A program made the translations under genes and the position numbers. Below the pieces are notes generated by a model that was not told the DNA's origin, made no database searches, and worked only from the letters and a program-made list of their open reading frames with translations. From Acephala macrosclerotiorum (lineage: Eukaryota > Ascomycota > Leotiomycetes > Helotiales > Mollisiaceae), in NCBI GenBank assembly GCA_014904845.1, contig MU119303.1, positions 62,001-126,000 of the forward strand: a stretch of DNA of 64,000 nucleotides. Direction: 5' to 3'. The first letter of the stretch is position 1, and each line of letters opens with the position of its first letter. Of this stretch, positions 47,138 through 58,452 are shown one piece after another.

Positions 47138-48883
47138 ATGTTTTACGAGGAGGAGAACACATTTGCTATTCAGTTGGAGCCATACATTCTCGAGGGTGAC
47201 CTTTCGTCCCATTCAGCCAGGATGCCGTATGTGATCTCCGAGCACTTGGGGGATCATCCTCTCTCAGCAGAGTCGCGAGAGATCGTGTTCAGGTGGATAT
47301 CCGACTGCACAAAGGAACACGAAAAGTGTTCAAACACCACTCCATCTTTTCTTCCAACTCGACTTCTTGATCTTGGTCCGGGGTCTGGCTGTCTCGATCC
47401 AGTTCTTCTTGATTCAACAAGCCATCTGTCTTCAATCCAAGGGTCAAGTGATGCATCTCCGATCGGATACGCGACTCTGAGTCATTGCTGGGGAAAACCA
47501 TCAGGCGGTCAACTTGTTACCACGTCCGAGAATCTGAACAGGTGGAAGCAAAGGATTCCGACCAGTGCTTTGAGCAAGACATTTGCCGACGCTATTGAAA
47601 TTGTACGAAGCCTGCAGCAACGGTATCTCTGGATTGATTCTCTCTGTATCATCCAAGATTCTCCAGAAGATTGGGCTTTCGAGTCAAGTAGAATGAGCGA
47701 CATTTACAGCAACTCCACAATCAATATTGCTGCCGTAGCAGCCGAAACTTCCGAGGAAAGTTGTCTACGAGAACGCCAACGGGTGCAATTAGATCTTACG
47801 TTCCAAGAAAATCACCAGACACCCGACTTAACGCACTATCCACTGTGGCTGAGACCTCTCGCACCGCTGCAATCCTTTGATCCGTACGACCAGTATTTTA
47901 CCTTCCAGGGCAGCAACTTATATAGCAGAGCCTGGTGCTTCCAGGAATTCGTTCTCGCGCCTAGAAATCTACTCTATTGCCACCATCAAATACGATTCAG
48001 TTGCCGTTCTGGCGAGCGAACAGAAAAGAGGCTAACGAAAGAACCACTACCAGCGATCAAAGCGAGGAAGCTGCTCGAGATCTTCAAGAATGGAGTCCGG
48101 ACCGAGAGGCAACTGAAGTATGCGCTGGATGCATGGAATGAAACGCTTACGGAATATTCCTCGAAAAAGCTCACTTTCAGCAAAGACAGACTTCCAGCTA
48201 TCTCTGGTCTAGCTCGACGCTTTGGGCAAGCAATTGGTGGCCGATATTTCGCAGGGCTGTGGGAAAGGGAGCTACCTCTTGCTCTGTGCTGGTCTTCTCA
48301 AAGCGAAGGTAGTTGGCTGCGGAGAATTGTCCCATACGCAGCACCAACGTGGTCTTGGGCTTCAGTTATGGGAGCAGTCCGGAATCGCTTCCAAATAGGG
48401 CCCGCGCGTATTTATCAGTGGGACCTAAAGATCCTTGATGTTCAAGTCCAGACGAGTCTTGACCCTTATGGTGAAGTAAAAGGGGGACATATTTCCCTCG
48501 AAGGAAAATTAGCCGAACTATCCAGAACCAGTCATTTTGTGGCGGAGTACAACAAGCGGGGAGACCGTCAGAGAGTACCCTACTATGATCTCCAGTGCTC
48601 TAACATCACCTTAAACGACTTCGTCCATGATACAGAAGAGGGCTATGCCAGCGAAGCACCACTTTGGGGATTGTTGATGGGGTTCTGTCTTGACCACCTC
48701 TCTCACCAGAATTATGCAATACTCGTGCTTCAGGAGACATCACAGAAGCATGTGTTTGAGCGCGCTGGATTCTTCTGTGGGTACGGCGGCTCCTGTATCG
48801 TGGGCGAGGACGAGATCGGGACGCCCCCGCCGTACGGCAGTGCCTTTGACAACGTCCAGCGGAGGAAAGTTCTTATACTTTGA
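47138..48883 (+). CDS. HET domain ORF, 3' part of the interrupted gene (intact)
   Basis: Single open frame of 581 residues from ATG 47138, after which the HET domain is complete: IGYATLSHCWG, a segment through LSKTFADAIEIVRSLQQRYL, WIDSLCIIQDSPEDWAFE and YSNSTINIAAVAAE, then the later block RAWCFQEFVLAPR and the aromatic patch PTWSWASV. The frame stays open about 115 bases upstream of this ATG with no stop, which suggests that the true exon started further left, at the putative acceptor near 47050. No stop or frameshift lies inside, so selection for the domain was lost only recently, or a truncated HET protein is still made. Listed separately from the pseudogene because it could still be translated. 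Confidence 0.85.
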   Translation: MFYEEENTFAIQLEPYILEGDLSSHSARMPYVISEHLGDHPLSAESREIVFRWISDCTKEHEKCSNTTPSFLPTRLLDLGPGSGCLDPVLLDSTSHLSSIQGSSDASPIGYATLSHCWGKPSGGQLVTTSENLNRWKQRIPTSALSKTFADAIEIVRSLQQRYLWIDSLCIIQDSPEDWAFESSRMSDIYSNSTINIAAVAAETSEESCLRERQRVQLDLTFQENHQTPDLTHYPLWLRPLAPLQSFDPYDQYFTFQGSNLYSRAWCFQEFVLAPRNLLYCHHQIRFSCRSGERTEKRLTKEPLPAIKARKLLEIFKNGVRTERQLKYALDAWNETLTEYSSKKLTFSKDRLPAISGLARRFGQAIGGRYFAGLWERELPLALCWSSQSEGSWLRRIVPYAAPTWSWASVMGAVRNRFQIGPARIYQWDLKILDVQVQTSLDPYGEVKGGHISLEGKLAELSRTSHFVAEYNKRGDRQRVPYYDLQCSNITLNDFVHDTEEGYASEAPLWGLLMGFCLDHLSHQNYAILVLQETSQKHVFERAGFFCGYGGSCIVGEDEIGTPPPYGSAFDNVQRRKVLIL

Positions 48884-49186
48884 ATTTTCACAAGCCCATT
48901 CTGTACTATGTTATCAATTTCGTGTTTGTGTGTGTATCGAATTATTCAAATCATTGTCACTTGGCATGAACTGTTCGAGCGTGATGCAAAAACAAGAACT
49001 CGATATAAGGCTTTGACATTGTATGGCTTGAGTCCCAGTACATGGCAAGATCTCCATTCACAACCATAGCATGACACGGCAACAAATAAGAACCACCTTC
49101 AAGGTTCCATCAAGTAATCAAACAAAACCACCTCATCCAGCACTCTCTAGGATCCAAAACTCCGAACATATGTCAGATCCCAACCC
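48884..49186. other. Intergenic between convergent HET and PLC-like genes
   Basis: 3' flanks only; no gene seen. Confidence 0.5.
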
Positions 49187-50371
49187 TCAAATCAAACACC
49201 CACTTCCAACAGACAATATCGCGTTGGTCATGCTCCCCTTCTTCCCCGTCGACGCAGGGACACACCTCCCGGCAAAATGAAAATTAATCGCCATCACCAA
49301 CGCCACCAAATCCCCATTCGCCTCAAACCCATCCACCATCACCACATTCGGATAACTCTCACTACTCATATTATCCCAAAGCCACTTATAAACCGCTACA
49401 TTCGCCTTCGCCGCTAGATCCAGAATACTCGCAAAGAGGGGATTTAAAATATCCCCAATGTTCTGTGTGAGAGTCCAGGATAGGAGGAACATGCGAGACT
49501 GGGACGAGGGACGCTGGTTGTGCATTTTGGTGAGCTGGTCATTGGCCATGGTGTTTAGGTCGTCGGTGTTGGTGTAGGAGTTGTAGAGTGGGAGTTGGTT
49601 ACTGGAGAAAAATCCGGAGGAGACTATGGTGCTGAATTCAACGCCCGCACCGCCTTCGATTTGGTCGTCGAGGATGATAAGGGTTGCTGGTTTGTTTTTG
49701 ATAAAGTCTGAAACCAGCATGGTAGACAGGTCTACAGAGGAAGACAGTCCAGTGACACGATGCTTGATACCGAGAAGCTTGTCGATGAGATCATTCCAGT
49801 TGTTTTGGGTGAGATGATCATACTTATCGCCGATGAAGCTATCCGTATCTAACCTATGTGAAAGGTTGATAATAACTAATTTATTGTTCCCGTTCGTGAA
49901 GTCGTTGATCTGTGAAACGATATCATCGATCTTCTGCTCATTACCACCTAACCAATACTCAAGCTCATCTTTCCAATCATAATGGCCCGTCTTCCACACT
50001 GCACTCGCAAGCACAGGCCTGATGTCAAACCACCTAGCCCCGTACTTAAGCTGATCCCTAATACTTAATGTCTGAGTTACGGTATTTGTTTCTGAAGCAC
50101 CGCCAGATCCTCCATCAAAAACCGACATCCCGGCATCATGAGTACCGGGTATGGCCAACTCTCTCTACGACAGACCTTCAATCCTATCATATATCGAATG
50201 CATCCAATCCTCAGACGGGTTCTGTCCAACGATTGTTGCGGTGGCGAGGACGAAAGGTGCGTTTTGACTTTGGGTCCATTGTAGTGTTAGCGTTGTGCCT
50301 GTTGGGTTGTTGAGAGTGTGGAAAGGCCATGGCGTTACATTGGCGAATAAGAAATACGATCCGATACCCAT
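49187..50371 (-). pseudogene. PLC-like phosphodiesterase (PI-PLC X-type) gene with an in-frame TAG
   Basis: One continuous minus-strand frame of 394 sense codons from ATG 50371 to TGA 49187, broken once by TAG at 50167-50165. The N-terminal part (MGIGSYFLFANVTPWPFHTL) forms a beta-rich prefix. After the stop come ELAIPGTHDAGMS (first catalytic His), RDQLKYGARWFDIRPV and KTGHYDW (second His region), then LVIINLSHR and PATLIILDD, as in the TIM-barrel PLC-like phosphodiesterases. The substrate is probably a phospholipid head group or unknown; there is no Ca-dependent PLC domain. The stop sits between GLS and REL, where homologues carry a continuous helix. No intron can remove it. Translation could restart at internal Met codons, but the product would lack the first His or start within it. 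Confidence 0.72.
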
Positions 50372-51076
50372 CTTGCAGGTATAACAGGCGGTATCGGAAC
50401 CGTTCTAGGTAAATTGCAATGAAAAGCAGGACAGAAATCAAAATTTAATATGCAAATGAGTTCTCCATCGCACAGAGCAGGTACCACTGAACAATGGAAC
50501 AGTATCACATAACTTGTGGAAAGAACATAGGGCAGAGCCTCAGAACCTGGTTGTGATCCTCCACTAAGATGTGGTGGGCTCGATTGGATTTAACCCCTCA
50601 CTTGAGGTTGAGCAACCATGAGGCTATGGCTATGCCAGCTCAGCTGCGTGAATAGACCATCCATCTTTTCGATAGAATCCTCGATGTAACACGTCTGATC
50701 ACCTAAGAACGGGATTTGCTAGCTGATTGACTTTCGTAAGTTGAAGGGGAGGCTTGATTCTTCGGAGCTATAAAATTAAAACACTTGAATAATTCGGGAC
50801 GCTTTCGCTTTCAATAGTTGTAAATGTGGTACGAAAACTGGTTAGGCTGGCTGCGAAGATCTCGTGTAACACGAGGGACAGCCAGGACTTAAGGTTGGGG
50901 TCGAGAGATACAACATAGGAAATCCGACCCCTCCTGGATGAAAAGCTTTTCCAAGTCCAATTTGATTCACCGTAGCACAGGCCGACAATGTAGAAGTAAC
51001 TAGGTAATGACCTGTCGACCGACGTCGATTTATCACCCCTCGAGGTTCAGCAAACTAAACGTGAAAGCAGTTTCTC
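50372..51076. other. Intergenic, no gene seen
   Basis: Upstream of the PLC-like gene and downstream of the 51-kb gene. A short hairpin-like CTCGTGTAACACGAG lies at about 50862. Confidence 0.45.
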
Positions 51077-54000
51077 TCAGGAAGCTCTTCCATTGGAAGC
51101 GCTTCCAGTAGGCTCATCGCTTCCTCCTTGTCTCACCCGTACTGTACCCACTCCTTGATCACCAATCAAAACATCCTCTTCCTGCCCATCTCTCTGTTTC
51201 TCCTCACCCTGCCATACTACACCTTGATCACCGATGATGAATTCTTCCACTTTCAAAACGTCCTCTTCTTCACCTTGCACCCTAGACTCTCTCTTCTCGA
51301 GCTCTACCTCGCGACTTTGAGCAATTCTCCGTTCTCTGACTTCTTCCCAAGCCCTCAATTGCTCTCTTCTCTGCTTAGCTGCTCTTTTTGCAACATTCGC
51401 AAGACTGTTGACACCTAAACCTTCGAATCCACTGAGGTCAGCAAGGAACCCCCTTACCCCTGTACCGGTGATCTCCTCGATCCACTTGTCAACGTCTTCG
51501 TCGCACGCAGCGGCTGTGGCTACATGCAGACCTCTGAAAACTTGCTTATCTGTAATCTGACCTGATTTCGGAGGAAGTGTTTCTACTGAGGTAGACGATG
51601 ATGCTACGTGATCCAATGGACATGCTGTTGCAATGAGGAGAGGCTTCTGGATAGCCAAGGCTTGGAATTTGGTACGGGAAGCGGTAGACAAGTTTTGCGT
51701 GCGGGTTGGAGCGGGCTGTGGCTTTGGAGTTGGCTTAAGCTTCAGTTTTGCCACTGAAGGACGTTTCATAGGATCTGCGATGGGCCTCTGCTTGGCAAAT
51801 TCTTCTATGGTCTCTTGGAGAATCTGTCTGTGCATCTCTTTTCCCTCGGCCAAATCGAGACATTGCTTCGCTTGAGGTAGAGATGGCTCTGTAGGGGCCG
51901 GAAGGTCTCCTGCATAATTTACTGGTCCTGTAGGAACAATTGGTCTCGTAGACCTCCTCGAGGCGGGATGATAGGAGACTTCCACAGGCGAGCTAGCTTC
52001 TAAAGGCGAAAGCTCCTCTGATACCTGGCGGGATGGGAAACATTGTTGACAAAGCATGGATGATCTTGAGGTACAAGTATGCGCTTGCGTAGGCTTTGAT
52101 ATACTTTCAGCTGCAAAATCCAGCTCTTCTGAAGCTTGTTCTGGCTCCGAAACCGCAGACGCTGTATCTATTGGGCCATTGCACTGGCTGCACACCATTA
52201 GTGGCGATGGAGGCCGGCGACTAGGAGGTACAGGAGCTTCGTTCTCTGTTTGTTCATTATTCTGAACAGGGCGAGATGTGCTGTAACCAACACTTCTGTG
52301 CGGACTTTTCGTGCGCGGTGCTTGCTGAAATAGATTCGATCTTCGAGCTGTGTGTGAAGTTATAGGGAAAGTGCTGCTTCGGCCTCCTATTGAGATTGAA
52401 GACGGGAAGGACAACTTCTGTCTTGGAACGGCGCTAGATTGCTGAGGTTCATAATCGATGGGAGAAGTCACTTCGTCAGTCTGAGTGCTGCTCTCGACCC
52501 CCTGCCACGTTGCCCTTGAAGGTTGAGAAGACTTCTTTGAAGGAGCGTCGGCAGAAGTTTCGGCGATGAACTCCCCAGTTATTTGAGTACAGTCTCCTTT
52601 GCATTTCTTTTCAGATGCAGGAAAGGTCTTGCTGCGGCCCGTGGTCAATGGAGCTCGCTCGATAACTGGTGGCTCAGCCGCGGTCTTTGAAAATTCCAGC
52701 TCATCGGAAATATTTGCTTGTATCGCGGTATTGACATAGGGTTTGACGCGCTGGCAATGCTGGCATGACGCTGGATCATTGGGAGCAGGTTGTTGGGATT
52801 GAACTGGAGCAGTGGTATCTTGTTTGATGTTCTCCGCTGTAGTCCTGTGCGAGCCGATCCTGGTTTCTCTCCATCTAGTAGCAGAGTGAAGAGATGTAGT
52901 TTCAGGACCTTGTATACATTAGCATTGTACACAGTCAAAACAAATCATCACATACGGTCCTTGACAAGCTCAACCTTTTTCTCTTTCTCTACGGGAATTG
53001 GCTTATCCGCGACTTTAAAAGTCGAGACCCAACCTTGAAGAGGAGTCGAAGCACGTTGTTGCTGTTCTGTTGCGGGAGGTGTGATTGACATTTTCTTGGT
53101 AGGAGAAGCTTCGGGTGATTGTTCATTTCTGCGGAGCCATGGTAAAGATCGTTTGGTTGTTGGTCTTGGCTCAGATGAAGTAGGTTGTGGAACTGGCGAA
53201 GCGATCATCTTTTCATGAGGAGGAGTGAAGCCAACCATTGTATGGTCTGAATCTAGCGAAGGTGGTCTCCTGTCGATTTTGGGTTGAGGGTAGGACTTCT
53301 CATGAGGTGGCGTGAAACCGATAACAGTTGTTCCCGTCGAGCTAGATGTAAAAGACGGAGGCCTCCGCTCTGGCATTTTGCCTTTCTCTTGCTTCTTGGC
53401 TGTCTCGGTCTCGGCCTTTGACTTTCTGGAAAGTATCGCCATTTCCCACTTCTCGTCTTTGGGGGGCGTGGGAGGAGGCTGTGGAAATTCCTGCACTGGC
53501 AGAGCACCGCGTTGCTCCTGAGATGTTACAGCGAGGCCTGCAGATTGGAACTGGGACTGGTATGGTTTTAGTTCTATGATGGTGTTCGCGGATATGGTCG
53601 TTGCAGTGACCGATGGAACGAGTGATTGCTTGGGCAAGGTCCGGACAGCTTGTAGATAGAGCTCAATTTCTCGAGTGAAGTTGCGAACAGCTCGCCTTTG
53701 GCTTGAGGTACGAGATGTATCAGAGCAGACTGACTGAATAATGGATCTGATGGAAGGAGTGTCGGTTCCTTGTCTCTTCGATTGCAGGGTGATCGAGTTG
53801 ACGGCTTGCCAGGATTCAAGAGAGGTGATACCCTGTAGCTGCTTCTGCTTCTGCTTTTGTGAACTTTTGAATGACCCTTCTTCATGAACCGGCTGCCTGT
53901 TCTGGATTACAGTAGCCTTCGTTCGGACTCCAGCTCGAGTGCGTGGATCAATCCTGGTATCATAAGTCCGACGCCTCTCACCAATCTAGAGAAGTCGATG

Positions 54001-54623
54001 AGCATGCATTTACTAACCGGATCAAGGGGTCCTACATGAGCGTACTCTCCTCCAACAAGCTGATCAGACTCGAATGAGAACCTCTTTTGGTTTTGTTGTC
54101 GGGCAGGAGTCTCGGCAACGTGCATTAACGAGTAGCGGTTGTCGGCCTTCTTGGGCTTGAAGGTCTGTCTAATGATGGGATTTCCTGCACCATCGGTCGA
54201 TGCAATGGTCGAGTCTGCATCGAGTTCGTGTGACAATGGTCTTGCTGGCGGTGGTCGCTTTGGGGGCCTCGGTGTAGACTGTCTGGACTCGAAGTAGAGT
54301 TCAGTCGTAGCCCTGCTAGCAAGTCCAGCGTTTGGTGAATCCCATCCGAAGACCTGTATGTTTTGCTTCGCTCTCTGAGAAGCACGTCGTCTCGCCTCCA
54401 CCACAGAAGCTCTCGAACTTCGTCCTCGTCTGCGACGAACTCGAAAGAATCGCTGCTTCTTGCGTTCCCTGGCTTCCTCGAATATCCTGCCTAGGGGTGC
54501 GCGAGTGACTTGTCGAGCAGCAGCAGTGCTGCGGTTTCGAATGGTGACCGAAGGCGTAGATGCGACTCTGATCTTCGGCAGATGATGAGGATACCTCTTC
54601 CAATGGAGGTTGAGATATGGCAT
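51077..54623 (-). CDS. Large low-complexity fungal protein of unknown function with CxxC pairs
   Basis: Three exons on the minus strand: 54623-54036 (or -54018), 53985-52956 and 52908-51077; about 1,149 residues. The first intron is either 50 nt (GTAGGA) or 32 nt (GTTAGT); both keep frame. Regions: basic N-terminus (RRRRGRSSRASVVEARRR), a conserved-looking block around IGERRRTYDTRIDPRTRAGV, long Ser/Pro/Thr-rich tracts with repeated GFTPPHEK, and Cys pairs (CQHCQRVKP; CSQCNGPIDT; LCQQCFPSR) that may bind zinc. A coiled-coil-like Arg/Glu segment (LRAWEEVRERRIAQSREVEL) lies near the C-terminus. No known domain recognised. The long in-frame exons argue strongly for a real gene. Confidence 0.82.
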
Positions 54624-54793
54624 TGTATGGGTTATGCGATGAACTGGTAAGAATGCATCTTAGGAAATGAAGAGGAGCTGAGGGATTCATTTCCGAGGAT
54701 AAGTGCTGGATTTTGGAGTGAGTCGTGCCTTCCTCCATTAGAAGTCATGACCATAGGAAGCCATCGCTTCCAATGCGTAGCCAAGACACAGTC

Positions 54794-55145
54794 TCATCGA
54801 ATATCCTTAATCCCAGGTGCGGAGTACATCTCAAGCTGCCTTTGTCCTTTTCGCAGAAGATATTCTATCGTCCCAAAGTCCTTCCTGTCGAGACCAATTG
54901 ATTTCTGGAACTCGTTCCTACATTCATATTGTCAGCAAAACGTACAGCAGAACGAACATCCAAGGAAGGAGTGACCAAACTGACCTCGCAAAGGCTTCGA
55001 AATGTGGTCTGGCATCCTATTACAGTCAGAATACTGAAGCTCCTCTATCAAAACTTCTAGAACTCACTGCTGATTTCTTCCTGCTTTCTCGGAGACATTT
55101 TCGATACAGAGACAATACATCTCTTTGCAATCCGGAGTATCTCAT
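54794..55145 (-). CDS. SDH6: Succinate dehydrogenase assembly factor 1-like LYR protein
   Basis: Three small exons on the minus strand: 55145-55068, 55016-54985 and 54917-54794; 77 residues. The LYR motif appears as LSLYRKCLRESRKK, preceded by MRYSGLQRDV; the C-terminal part is NEFQKSIGLDRKDFGTIEYL and KGQRQLEMYSAPGI, both as in SDHAF1/Sdh6. The protein is a mitochondrial matrix factor that helps insert Fe-S clusters into the Sdh2 subunit of complex II. Introns begin GTGAGT and GTCAGT and end TAATAG and TGTAG. The exons are too short to be seen as ORFs on their own. It is divergent from the FAH-family gene with a 295-bp shared promoter. Confidence 0.9.
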
Positions 55146-55440
55146 GTCGTCCAGCTCCACCAATTCTGCCGCTGGAGTGCCTCCTCGATGTCGTCTTGAG
55201 TGTCGAAGATTGGTGGACTTTCACTGACTGAACGATGTTCCGAAATATCGACAGGGGTAGCTCTCCAGGTCTTGGCATGAGTGGGGGTCCGATGACGGCC
55301 GCTATTGGGACGTACACTTTGACGTTCTCGACCACTCACACCAAAGGTATATAAGGTGAAGATATCTCCTTGCAAGAGTAGGAATCTTATTCATATGTGT
55401 CTGTACTAAGGAATTAATAGAAACTTCACTTATTCTCACA
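55146..55440. promoter_or_regulatory. Divergent promoter of SDH6 and the FAH-family gene
   Basis: 295 bp between opposite start codons. TATAAGG-like sequence at about 55350 could serve the plus-strand gene. Both products are likely mitochondrial or central metabolism proteins. Confidence 0.4.
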
Positions 55441-56453
55441 ATGGCTTCGTTTTCCGTAAGTTGAGACCCCCGCGCTCAAGCTTCCTCACTAACACTCGTC
55501 CAGAGACTTGTTAGATTCCTCGCCAAAGACGGCAGGACATACTATGGAGATGCCATTCTTCCACAAGGAGTGACAGATGTCGCCAAAGCCAAACAAGCCA
55601 AGATTATTCAAGGTCAAATCTTCGGGAAACACGATGTCACAGAGCAAGTCGCAGATATCAGGCTTCTCCTTGCTCCTCTAGCTCTCGAGGATGTGAAAAC
55701 AGTAAGATGTTTGGGTCTCAATTATGAGCAGCATGCCAAAGAGGTATGAGTCAAAATCGAAGTATGTGAACATAAACTCACGCCTTTCTAGTCAAACATG
55801 CCCATCCCAAAATATCCTGTTCTATTCGTAAGTCTTCCCCCCTCATCCACACACACGAATCTCACGAAACGTAGTACAAACCCGTAACCTCCATCACTGG
55901 TCCCACAGACTCCATCCCCGTCCACCCTCTCGCCCAACAAGGCACCGGCCTCGACTACGAATGCGAACTCGTAGCTATCATAGGAAAACCCTGCGCCGAC
56001 GTCCCAGAATCCAAAGCCTTAGATTATGTCCTTGGCTACTCAGTCGGAAACGACGTCTCCCACCGAGACTGGCAACTCAAGCACGGCGGCGGCCAATGGG
56101 CTCTCGGAAAAGGATTCGATGGTTGGGCACCATTCGGTCCTGGTATCGTGTCTTCGAAAGTCATTTCCGATCCTCAGAGCTTGCAGATTTGGACCAAGTT
56201 GAATGGGAAGGTGATGCAAGAGAGTAGTACTAAGGATATGATTTTTAGGGTTGCGAAGACGATTGCTTTCTTGAGTCAAGGAACGACGTTGTTGCCTGGA
56301 GATATGATTTTCACGGGTACGCCGCAGGGAGTTGGGATGGGAAGGAAACCACAGGTCTGGTTGAAGGATGGTGATATTGTCGAGGTTGGGCTTGAGGGAG
56401 TTGGAACGTGTACGAATAAGGTCGAGTTTACCAAACCCAGTTCGAAGCTGTAG
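55441..56453 (+). CDS. Fumarylacetoacetate hydrolase (FAH)-family protein, FAHD1-like
   Basis: Four exons: 55441-55455, 55504-55743, 55792-55827 and 55875-56453; 289 residues. The first coding exon encodes only MASFS and the third only 12 residues. Motifs: CLGLNYEQHAKE, the metal-binding acidic run LDYECELVAIIGK, GYSVGNDVSHRDWQ, GKGFDGWAPFGP and GDMIFTGTPQGVG, all standard for the FAH fold. Such enzymes hydrolyse C-C bonds in acylpyruvates or decarboxylate oxaloacetate (FAHD1) with Mg2+. The exact substrate cannot be told. Two introns have good GTAAGT donors and the other GTATGA; splicing keeps the frame. Confidence 0.93.
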
Positions 56454-57587
56454 AGCTGTAGTCTTGTCATTTAATAAATGTACAAATCACGCCAAGACAT
56501 TATATTCCCAAACGCCCATCTCCTACCCCCCATCTTCGAATTCTTCCTTTTCCTCTTGGGAGGGTTTTTCCCGAAGAAAAAGGAGTTGGGCTCATGAAGG
56601 TGAACGTTCAACGGGGCTAACTCGCTTCCCCCTTTCTTTGCCGAGATGAGACAGTATCCCAGCTTCACTTTATTCATTTAGACTCGAGGCTATAAAATCG
56701 TCTTCTCAAATAAACATATGGTTTAATGGACATGGATAAACCCCTCTACCCCTCGTATCCCCACTTTATTCAAAACAAAATTACAAAAAGTAAACCAGAG
56801 AAAGTATTTCATGCTATTTGTGCTAGAATGAAAGGAGAGCATCTTTCGCTTACCAATGATGAATGAGCCTTCTTCTTTGTCCCTACGTACCGCAAATCCA
56901 CCACCACAGTCTTTGAATGACAACTGTAACTGCCTGAAGAGCTTGCTGGCTATCAATTAAGACTGCTAGAATAAGAAGCTGACCACAAGCCAAAGGAATC
57001 TCTACCTTTTCTTCCCAAGCCTCAAGCTATGAATCTGTTGGTTAACGAGTTCACCAGTCTGTAATGTTGAAAAATTGAGATGGTGGGAGACTTCTCTGGT
57101 TTGCCGGAGGCGAAGTCGTTATTAAAATATATAAGGGCGTCTGGATTGGAGGGTGTCGAGTGGGGCTTGGACATATTTTCACGTTTAGAGATGGGAATGC
57201 AATGATCATACCTTGGATCATTTGTCGAGCTTTGTGAATGTCCCAGAAATTGAGGGACAATGAGAAGGTTAAAAAGTATTGAAGATGAAATGAGGTGTGG
57301 TATGCAACAGGTATTTGATTGTTATTTGTATCTACAGTACATACGGTATCATGCCAGTTCCTGCTGCTGGTGTCCTTCCATAAATCATTGACCGAGGAGA
57401 ATCTCGTGCCTTTCGTTCCTGCAACCGACAACGCCTGCCTCATCCTGTATTCCAAATCGAGTTCAATTCTGCTGATAGTGGGGAACATCGCAAGCAAATG
57501 GATTCCGTCCACCATATCTCCTATCCTGCTTCCGAAGAAGTCATATATGGAGACTTTGTTCCCTGTCACGCTTCTGCCACCCAAGCT
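56454..57587. other. Intergenic between convergent genes
   Basis: About 1.1 kb; open frames are present (for example minus strand 57051-57584) but overlap the J-protein 3' UTR and have no recognisable features. No gene supported. Confidence 0.4.
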
Positions 57588-58452
57588 TTATCCAGTCACC
57601 ACATGGCTAAAGACCTTCGCAGCCAACTGACTCAACAACTTCGCCCTATCACTCTGTTCTAACTCCTGGAACACTATTCGCCAATTAGCCTCGTTCTCCC
57701 CTCTTCCCCCTCAACTCTAGGAAAGGAAACATACCAGCATAAACACTCTTCCCCTTCGCATCCCTAATAGCCCCCAACCTATTCCCCGCCGCCGCACCAG
57801 CAATCATCCCCGGGAAATTCGCAACAATGAACCCCATAGCCCCCCCTGACAATCCCCCCACCACACTCCAAAACATCCCCGTGGGTTTCCCATTCCCCTC
57901 CGCCATCCCCTCCTCCCTCAACATCTCCTCAAACACATCCCCAAACTGCTCCGACTCAAACTTCTTCTCCTCTTCCTTATTCTTCGCTTTGGAACTGAAT
58001 CCAAACGAACTCCAAGGGAAGCCTCCAGGTGTTGGTCCTGGGTCGGGAATGTTATTATCCGTATCGGAATCGTAGGCTGTAGAGGCGGTAGAAGCTCCGG
58101 AGCCGAATCCGTGATATACACGTGCGGAGTCGTAGTCGCGGCGGCGGGTGGGGTCGGAGAGGGTGTAATAGGCGTCGTTTATTAGTTGGAATTTACGTGT
58201 TCGTTCCTCGCGCTCTGGGGAGCCGGAGGGGACGCGGTCGGGGTGGGTTTTGAGTGCTGCTCTGTTGGCATTTGTCAGTTTTGGTATGTGGGAAAGAAGG
58301 GAGAGGAGGGGAAGTACCGTTTGTAGGCATCTCGAATCTGCTGCTGGGTTGCTGTTGATGCTATGCCCAGGGCTGCATCTGCGAGTTTGTTAGAGGGGTA
58401 GCAGGCTGACGAGGCTGTGGAACTTACAGTAATCGATAGGAGCTCCTGTCAT
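57588..58452 (-). CDS. J-domain protein (DnaJ family, with membrane-like Gly-rich segment)
   Basis: Four exons on the minus strand: 58452-58428, 58378-58318, 58261-57735 and 57673-57588; 232 residues. A J domain occupies about 5-75: YYAALGIASTATQQQIRDAY, then the HPD motif in LKTHPDRVP, and FQLINDAYYTLSDPTRRRDYD. HPD is intact, so it can stimulate an Hsp70 ATPase. After a Ser/Asp/Pro linker, a Gly/Ala-rich hydrophobic segment (SVVGGLSGGAMGFIVANFPG) may enter or touch a membrane, followed by a helical tail (VFQELEQ...). No zinc-finger or C-terminal substrate domains, so class III (type C). Partner Hsp70 and location are unknown. Confidence 0.92.

Larger units (their letters stand above)
44024..48883 (+). 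pseudogene. HET-domain (heterokaryon incompatibility) gene interrupted by a hAT transposon
   Basis: The first exon starts at ATG 44024 (MLCTLCEGFVAWL) and runs to HEAAEGGC, then TAG at 44189-44191, where the transposon inserts. After the element and second duplication copy the same frame gives LCQLI, so the original N-terminus carried the CxxC...GC-x-LC motif usual before HET domains. A possible intron begins GTGAGC at 46995 and ends at an AG near 47050, which would link LCQLI in frame to the long ORF 47138-48883. Without the element, the only other visible defect is the TAG codon at the x of GC-x-LC. HET proteins trigger cell death on fusion with an incompatible strain. This allele cannot make the full protein; a shorter product from ATG 47138 is possible. 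Confidence 0.82.

Noticed and set aside
57051..57584. 177-codon minus-strand frame
   Set aside because: Starts inside the J-protein 3' region, no motif, likely chance.
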